Part shown: positions 60,306 through 64,000 of the stretch, piece by piece
How positions within the stretch are numbered: position 1 is the first letter of the stretch
How the letters are laid out: every line of letters starts with the position of its first letter
Assembly (NCBI GenBank): GCA_018613035.1
Contig: JAGGRA010000048.1
Span: 1-64,000 of the forward strand
Direction of reading: 5' to 3'
Origin: Pseudomonas sp. ISL-84
GTDB lineage: Bacteria; Bacillota; Bacilli; Bacillales; Cytobacillaceae
Length of the DNA stretch: 64,000 nt
Notes under the pieces: generated by a model
What the model was told of the DNA's origin: nothing
Databases searched by the model: none
What the model saw: the letters and a program-made list of their open reading frames with translations, nothing else
Translations under genes and position numbers: made by a program

Positions 60306-62081
60306 ATGTTAAAACGATTCGATCCTGCAGAAATTACAATGACTCCTTTTATGTTTTTTACGGGGAAGGGAGGAGTAGGCAAAACATCGACCGCAAGTGC
60401 GCTGGCTATTACACTTGCTGATCAGGGCAAGAAGGTGCTGATTGTATCGACTGACCCTGCTTCCAATCTTCAGGATGTTTTCAAAACGGAATTGACGAAT
60501 AATATCAGCGCTGTTCCAGATGTCTATGGACTATATGCCTGTAATCTTGATCCTGAAGAGGCAGCAAGAGCGTATAGAGAAAGGACTATCGGTCCATACC
60601 GGGGCAAGCTTCCTGAAAGTGTAGTTCAAACAATGGAGGAACAGCTGTCTGGTGCTTGCACAGTTGAAATTGCTGCCTTCGATGAGTTTACAAACTTATT
60701 GGCAAATCCCGAAATTCATGAAGCGTATGATCATATTATTTTTGACACTGCTCCAACAGGCCACACACTTCGTTTGCTTCAACTTCCAGCAGCCTGGACT
60801 GACTTTTTAAATGAGAGCACACACGGGGCAAGCTGTCTGGGCCCGCTTTCGGGATTAAGTGCAAAAAAAGATCTTTATGCAAAATCTCTGGCAGCGCTAT
60901 CAGATGGGGAAAAGACAACTCTGATTCTCGTATCACGTCCGGAGGCGTCCGCATTAGCGGAAGCAGATCGCGCCTCAAAGGAATTGGGCGAGACAGGAAT
61001 CAAAAGCCAGATTGTGTTAATTAACGGTATCCTTCAAAATGAATTAGAAGGTGATACCATTTCCGAAGCGTTTTATAGAAAGCAGCAAAAAGCCCTTTCT
61101 GCCATGCCGGCTAAATTGGCAGAACTCTCCCTATACGCGGTTCCTTTAATCGCTGGGTCATTGACCGGCCCGCAATCATTAAGGAAACTATTTACTAAAA
61201 ACCAGTCTGAGTCTGGAATCGCACAGGAAAAGGACCGAATTGAAATTCCTTCTCTTCAGGCAGTACTGGATGATTTACACGAGAGCAACAAAAATGTTAT
61301 TTTTACAATGGGGAAAGGCGGAGTTGGAAAAACAACTGCAGCTTCGGCTATTGCTGTCGGACTTGCAGAAAAGGGCAAACGTGTCCATTTGACAACAACA
61401 GATCCAGCTTCACATTTAACCCATATATTTGGCGATGAGCATAGCTTTGGCAATTTAACAATTAGCAGCATCGATCCAAAGGATGAAGTGGAAAAATACC
61501 GTAAAGAGGTACTGGGCAGGGTATCAGCAAAGCTTGATGAAGAAGCGATCGCATATATCAAAGAGGATCTTGAATCCCCGTGCACAGAAGAAATTGCCGT
61601 GTTCAGAGCTTTTGCAGAGGTAGTGGCAAGCGCTAAAGAAGAAGTGGTAGTTATTGATACGGCACCAACCGGACATACCCTGCTTCTGCTGGATGCAGCT
61701 CATTCTTATCATAAAGAGTTGGAGAGGTCCACTGGTGAAGTTCCTGAAAGTGTAAAAGAGCTGCTGCCTAAATTGAGGAACAATAAAGAAACAGAGGTTG
61801 TAATTGTTACACTTCCAGAAGCAACCCCTGTTTTTGAAGCTGCGAGGCTCCAGGAGGATTTAAAAAGGGCAGATATATCGCCTAAATGGTGGGTCATAAA
61901 TCAAAGTTTCTATGCTGCGGATACCGAAGACCCCATTTTGCGTGGAAAGGCCGCTTATGAAAAAGAATGGATTCTTAAGGTTAAGAATGAACTGGCGAAG
62001 GACCTTGCAGTTATTCCATGGTTAGAGGACGAGCAAATTGGCTATAGCGAATTACTGAAAATATACAAGAAGAAAGGATGA
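60306..62081 (+). CDS. arsA: Arsenical pump-driving ATPase ArsA
   Basis: A 591-aa soluble ATPase made of two homologous halves; it energises ArsB. Each half has a deviant Walker A (GKGGVGKT at about residues 20-27 and 336-343) and a signal transduction motif (DTAPTGHTLRLLQLP, DTAPTGHTLLLLDA). The metal-site cysteines appear in GACTVEIA, GASCLGPL and SPCTEEIA. ATG at 60306 follows AGAGGGAAGG; the frame to 60174 overlaps arsD. The HesB-like gene starts 5 nt downstream. Confidence 0.96.
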   Translation: MLKRFDPAEITMTPFMFFTGKGGVGKTSTASALAITLADQGKKVLIVSTDPASNLQDVFKTELTNNISAVPDVYGLYACNLDPEEAARAYRERTIGPYRGKLPESVVQTMEEQLSGACTVEIAAFDEFTNLLANPEIHEAYDHIIFDTAPTGHTLRLLQLPAAWTDFLNESTHGASCLGPLSGLSAKKDLYAKSLAALSDGEKTTLILVSRPEASALAEADRASKELGETGIKSQIVLINGILQNELEGDTISEAFYRKQQKALSAMPAKLAELSLYAVPLIAGSLTGPQSLRKLFTKNQSESGIAQEKDRIEIPSLQAVLDDLHESNKNVIFTMGKGGVGKTTAASAIAVGLAEKGKRVHLTTTDPASHLTHIFGDEHSFGNLTISSIDPKDEVEKYRKEVLGRVSAKLDEEAIAYIKEDLESPCTEEIAVFRAFAEVVASAKEEVVVIDTAPTGHTLLLLDAAHSYHKELERSTGEVPESVKELLPKLRNNKETEVVIVTLPEATPVFEAARLQEDLKRADISPKWWVINQSFYAADTEDPILRGKAAYEKEWILKVKNELAKDLAVIPWLEDEQIGYSELLKIYKKKG

Positions 62082-62086
62082 ACGTC

Positions 62087-62365
62087 ATGAAAATTACTGA
62101 CGGAGCCCGTGACCTGCTGAAGCAAGTGCTTCAGGAGAAAAATACGGGTGGTATTAGAGTTTATTTTGCAGGCTATGGCTGAGGAGGCCCACAGATTGGA
62201 CTGGCTCTGGATGAGCCGGAAGCAGATGACATAACAGAAACCATCAATGAAATCCAGGTTGCCTTTGACCCGGAAATCAAATCTTACACAGAAGGCATGA
62301 CTCTTGAGCATGATCAACAAAGAGAAGGTCTTGTCCTGCTAGGTAATGAAAGTGATTGCTGCTAA
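62087..62365 (+). CDS. HesB/IscA-like protein with in-frame UGA: candidate selenoprotein
   Basis: ATG at 62087 behind GAAAGGATG opens a 92-residue frame if TGA at 62180-62182 is read through: KITDGARDLLKQVLQEKN, GGIRVYFAGYG-(UGA)-GGPQIGLALDEPEADD, and a tail ending NESDCC. The family is the small HesB/IscA-like iron-sulfur-type protein, in which the UGA position (residue 32) is normally Cys. A hairpin with 7-bp arms (62201-62207 and 62213-62219) and loop TGGAT lies 25 nt beyond the UGA, within the range and loop rule of bacterial SECIS elements. Coding character continues undisturbed past the UGA. Last gene of the ars operon. Alternative: a nonsense mutation making a pseudogene. Confidence 0.7.
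62201..62219 (+). promoter_or_regulatory. Candidate bacterial SECIS hairpin
   Basis: CTGGCTC-TGGAT-GAGCCGG, seven pairs including one T-G, with a 5-nt loop whose second base is G. It would be recognised by SelB if the gene encodes selenocysteine. Confidence 0.5.
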
Positions 62366-62375
62366 GCAGCAAGCA

Positions 62376-62407
62376 AAAGACACCTCATTTTTTTGAGGTG
62401 TCTTTTT
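62376..62407 (+). terminator. Terminator of the ars operon
   Basis: AAAGACACCTCA and TGAGGTGTCTTT pair around seven T residues, followed by TTG. It directly follows the HesB-like stop codon. Confidence 0.9.
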
Positions 62408-62410
62408 GTG

Positions 62411-62650
62411 ATTGTGTTAAAGCTATTGTTGTCTTTGAACCTGTTGATAGTAGAGAAAGAGGGCGAGACCTTTCGAAAATACAAATCCCCGATTCTTCGT
62501 GCCGTGTTTATGCGAGTAAGTTCATCAGATGTCCGACGGGAGGAGAGTGTCAAAGGAAGGCACTATGCGAATGCATCGAGGAGTCTCCCGGACCGACCGC
62601 AGAAACCAGTCTCAGGAACGGAAATCACCAGGGAAGGTTAATAGAAAACT
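62411..62650 (+). repeat. MITE-like dispersed repeat, divergent copy
   Basis: The left end GTGTTAAAGCTATTGTTGT and CCTGTTGAT (62440-62448), and the right end GGAAATCACCAGG with AATAGAAAACTG, match the family. The core is diverged. It fills most of the gap between the ars terminator and the CstR-type promoter; I see no gene in 62408-62745. Confidence 0.6.
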
Positions 62651-62677
62651 GTTGATAAAAAAAATTTGATTTATAGG

Positions 62678-62706
62678 TTGACATTATACCTTAAGGGGTA
62701 TAATAT
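62678..62706 (+). promoter_or_regulatory. Promoter with CstR/CsoR-type operator in the spacer
   Basis: TTGACA (62678-62683), a 17-nt spacer and TAATAT (62701-62706). The spacer holds ATACC-TTAAGG-GGTAT (62686-62701), an inverted repeat like the one at 63583. Repressor binding would block polymerase directly. Confidence 0.65.
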
Positions 62707-62745
62707 ATGTATTGTATTTGAATCATACATGCAGAGGAGATTATA

Positions 62746-63090
62746 ATGCTATATATTTTACTAACTTTGTTGTTACTTATAATCCCGTTGTTCAAAAGGT
62801 ATTACCCTGTGAAAAACATACCATGTTATAGTTTGGAACAGTGCAGTCCCAAAGAAGATACTGTCCTGCTGGACGTCAGGGATTATAATGATTCCTGCCA
62901 CTGTGAAATACCTGGGGCGATCAATCTTCCGATTCCATATATAAATAGGCACATTAAAGAAATACCTCATAACCAAATCCATTTGGTTGCATCCAGCCCA
63001 TTAGAAAAAAATGTGGGAATCAGGATGCTCCGAAAAAAAGGTTTTAACATAGTCGGTTTTTCAATGCCAGAATGCCATTGTGTAAAATAA
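62746..63090 (+). CDS. Membrane-anchored rhodanese-fold protein without catalytic cysteine
   Basis: A 114-aa protein: an N-terminal membrane helix (LYILLTLLLLIIPLF) and a rhodanese-like domain with VLLDVRDYNDSCHCEIPGAI. Where the catalytic loop CxxGxR is expected, the sequence is HLVASSPLEKNVG, so thiosulfate sulfurtransferase activity by the usual cysteine is unlikely. Other cysteines occur (SCHC and, at the end, ECHC). The ATG follows AGAGGAGA. It is under a CstR-type operator and may act as a scaffold or persulfide carrier. Confidence 0.8.
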   Translation: MLYILLTLLLLIIPLFKRYYPVKNIPCYSLEQCSPKEDTVLLDVRDYNDSCHCEIPGAINLPIPYINRHIKEIPHNQIHLVASSPLEKNVGIRMLRKKGFNIVGFSMPECHCVK

Positions 63091-63256
63091 AGGCTCTGTT
63101 AAAGCTTATTGTTGTTTTTTGCACCCTGTTGATTGGAGCGGAGGGCACGATACTCCAGCGGGAATGCGGATCAAAGGGAGTCCCCGCAGGAGCTTCGGAC
63201 CGCCCGCGGAAAGGGAGTGCCTGCAGTGGAAATCAACAGGCCAATTTAACAGAGCC
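63090..63256 (+). repeat. MITE-like dispersed repeat, best-preserved copy
   Basis: Perfect 12-bp terminal inverted repeats GGCTCTGTTAAA and TTTAACAGAGCC bound a 167-bp element with inner repeats CCTGTTGATT (about 63126) and AATCAACAGG (63231-63240). The core is GC-rich (CCGCCCGCGG). It has no coding capacity and lies between the rhodanese-fold gene and the CstR-type repressor; its left end touches the stop codon region of the former. Confidence 0.8.
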
Positions 63257-63285
63257 AAAATAAAAAATAAAATGGGGTGAAAATT

Positions 63286-63546
63286 GTGTTATACGATGCA
63301 AAAACTCAAAATCGAATCAAAAGGGCGGAGGGGCAGCTAAGAGGCATTTTGAAAATGATGGAGGAAGAAAAAGATTGCAAATCTGTCATTACCCAGCTAA
63401 CAGCATCCCGGTCAGCGATTGATAAAGCAATTGCAGTTATTGTCAGTTCAAATCTTGAACAATGTATTCTCGAAAGCGCGGAAAAGGGAACTGAGAATTC
63501 CAGCATGATTGAAGAGGCCGTCAACTTACTTGTTAAAAGCAGATAA
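63286..63546 (+). CDS. cstR: CstR-type persulfide-sensing repressor (CsoR/FrmR family)
   Basis: An 86-aa all-helical repressor. The first cysteine is in EEEKDCKSVITQLTASRSA, the second in SNLEQCILES. The copper-ligand histidine of CsoR is replaced (SSNLEQC), which points to CstR, the persulfide sensor that forms di- to tetrasulfide crosslinks. GTG at 63286 is well spaced from GGGGTGA; GTG at 63277 is too close. Operators at 62686 and 63583 flank it. It should control the two rhodanese genes. Confidence 0.88.
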   Translation: MLYDAKTQNRIKRAEGQLRGILKMMEEEKDCKSVITQLTASRSAIDKAIAVIVSSNLEQCILESAEKGTENSSMIEEAVNLLVKSR

Positions 63547-63553
63547 AAGGTAG

Positions 63554-63598
63554 TTGACTTCCTTTTTTTATTAAGCTACAATATACCCTACAAGGTAT
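63554..63598 (+). promoter_or_regulatory. Promoter and CstR-type operator before the second rhodanese
   Basis: TTGACT (63554-63559), 17-nt spacer, TACAAT (63577-63582), followed at the start site by ATACC-CTACAA-GGTAT (63583-63598). Confidence 0.65.
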
Positions 63599-63658
63599 AA
63601 TGAAGATTGATTAACACTATATTAATATTTACAATCACACAAATTCGGAGGTAAACAA

Positions 63659-64000
63659 ATGACTATTGTAAATGGAATTATTATCGCCCTGCTTATTATT
63701 CTTCTAGCTCAGAAGCTGATCCCGGTAAAGGGCATAAAGCAGATGACAACTGCTCAGCTGAAGAATGAATTAAAGGACAAAAACAAGCAATACATTGATG
63801 TAAGAACACCTGCAGAATTTAAAGGCTTTCATGTTCCAGGGTTTGTTAACATGCCTCTTCATCAGCTTCACCAGAAAATGGGGCAGCTATCAAAGGACAA
63901 AGAAGTAGTTGTTATTTGTCAAAGCGGAATGAGAAGCAGCAAAGCAAGCAAAATACTAAAAAAAGCGGGTTTTAAAAACATTACAAACATCAAAGGCGGA
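63659..64000 (+). CDS. Membrane-anchored rhodanese (partial, runs off the window)
   Basis: At least 114 aa. One N-terminal helix (NGIIIALLIILLAQKLI) is followed by a rhodanese domain with YIDVRTPAEFKGFHVPGFVN and the active-site loop VVICQSGMRSSKAS, whose Cys should carry a persulfide. The frame is still open at the window end and continues as NIKGG. ATG at 63659 follows CGGAGG. It is regulated by the upstream CstR-type operator. Confidence 0.93.
   Translation, partial: MTIVNGIIIALLIILLAQKLIPVKGIKQMTTAQLKNELKDKNKQYIDVRTPAEFKGFHVPGFVNMPLHQLHQKMGQLSKDKEVVVICQSGMRSSKASKILKKAGFKNITNIKGG

Noticed and set aside
62356-62655. 99-aa and 82-aa frames after the ars operon
   Set aside because: They read through the terminator and a repeat copy; the composition is that of the repeat.

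Overview
The window reads as a chromosomal segment of a low-GC, spore-forming member of the Bacillaceae, a relative of Bacillus subtilis but not that species. The basis is the gene content (prkA, yhbH, spoVR, a KinB-like kinase, and a yhcT-yhcU / yhcX-pgcA / yhcY-yhcZ-azr-yhdB-yhdC-spoVR order that I recall from the B. subtilis yhc/yhd region), strong AGGAGG ribosome binding sites, frequent TTG/GTG starts, and candidate Spo0A, SigE, SigB, CcpA and PurR sites. No phage, plasmid, CRISPR array or complete insertion sequence is visible. The genome does carry small dispersed non-coding repeats.

Layout. 0.4-6.7 kb: a YesM/YesN-type two-component system followed by ThuA, two Gfo/Idh/MocA oxidoreductases and a sugar isomerase, apparently one sugar catabolism operon. 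6.7-7.2 kb: an intact tRNA-Gly(UCC) preceded by a duplicated 5' half of the same tRNA. 7.2-16.3 kb: housekeeping and sporulation genes (B3/4 protein, queG, amidase, trmL, nitroreductase, prkA, yhbH). 16.5-25.2 kb: ysnF-like stress gene, Nudix hydrolase, SAM-riboswitch-controlled homoserine dehydrogenase, a cation antiporter, a DNA glycosylase, proC and an acetyltransferase. 25.3-30.5 kb: KinB-like kinase, cystine transporter TcyP, YitT and the purine permease PbuO behind a probable PurR box. 31.1-37.0 kb: a gluconate operon (6-phosphogluconate dehydrogenase, GntP, GntK) with a divergent RpiR-type regulator and two probable cre sites. 37-43 kb: FusB-type EF-G-binding protein, CD3324-family regulator with a possible 29-aa peptide gene upstream, helD, an aldo/keto reductase and a SigB-type stress gene. 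43-55 kb: the yhc/yhd block. 55-56 kb: an RsbR-like STAS protein.

56-62.4 kb is an arsenic resistance island. It has two ArsR regulators facing apart, each with its own operator type. One side carries a 52-aa cysteine-tailed protein and a YraQ-type permease. The other carries arsR-arsB-arsC-arsD-arsA and then a HesB/IscA-like gene interrupted in frame by one UGA. That UGA sits where a cysteine would be expected and is followed at the right distance by a hairpin that fits the bacterial SECIS pattern. This is my lead candidate for something unusual: a selenocysteine protein at the end of an ars operon, or otherwise a nonsense mutation.

62.7-64 kb is a persulfide-response locus: a rhodanese-fold protein lacking the catalytic cysteine, a CstR-type repressor, and a normal membrane-anchored rhodanese cut by the window end. 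Two CstR-type operators accompany it, and a MITE-like repeat with 12-bp terminal inverted repeats lies inside it. All functional assignments come from reading sequence and remembered family features; no database search was run.
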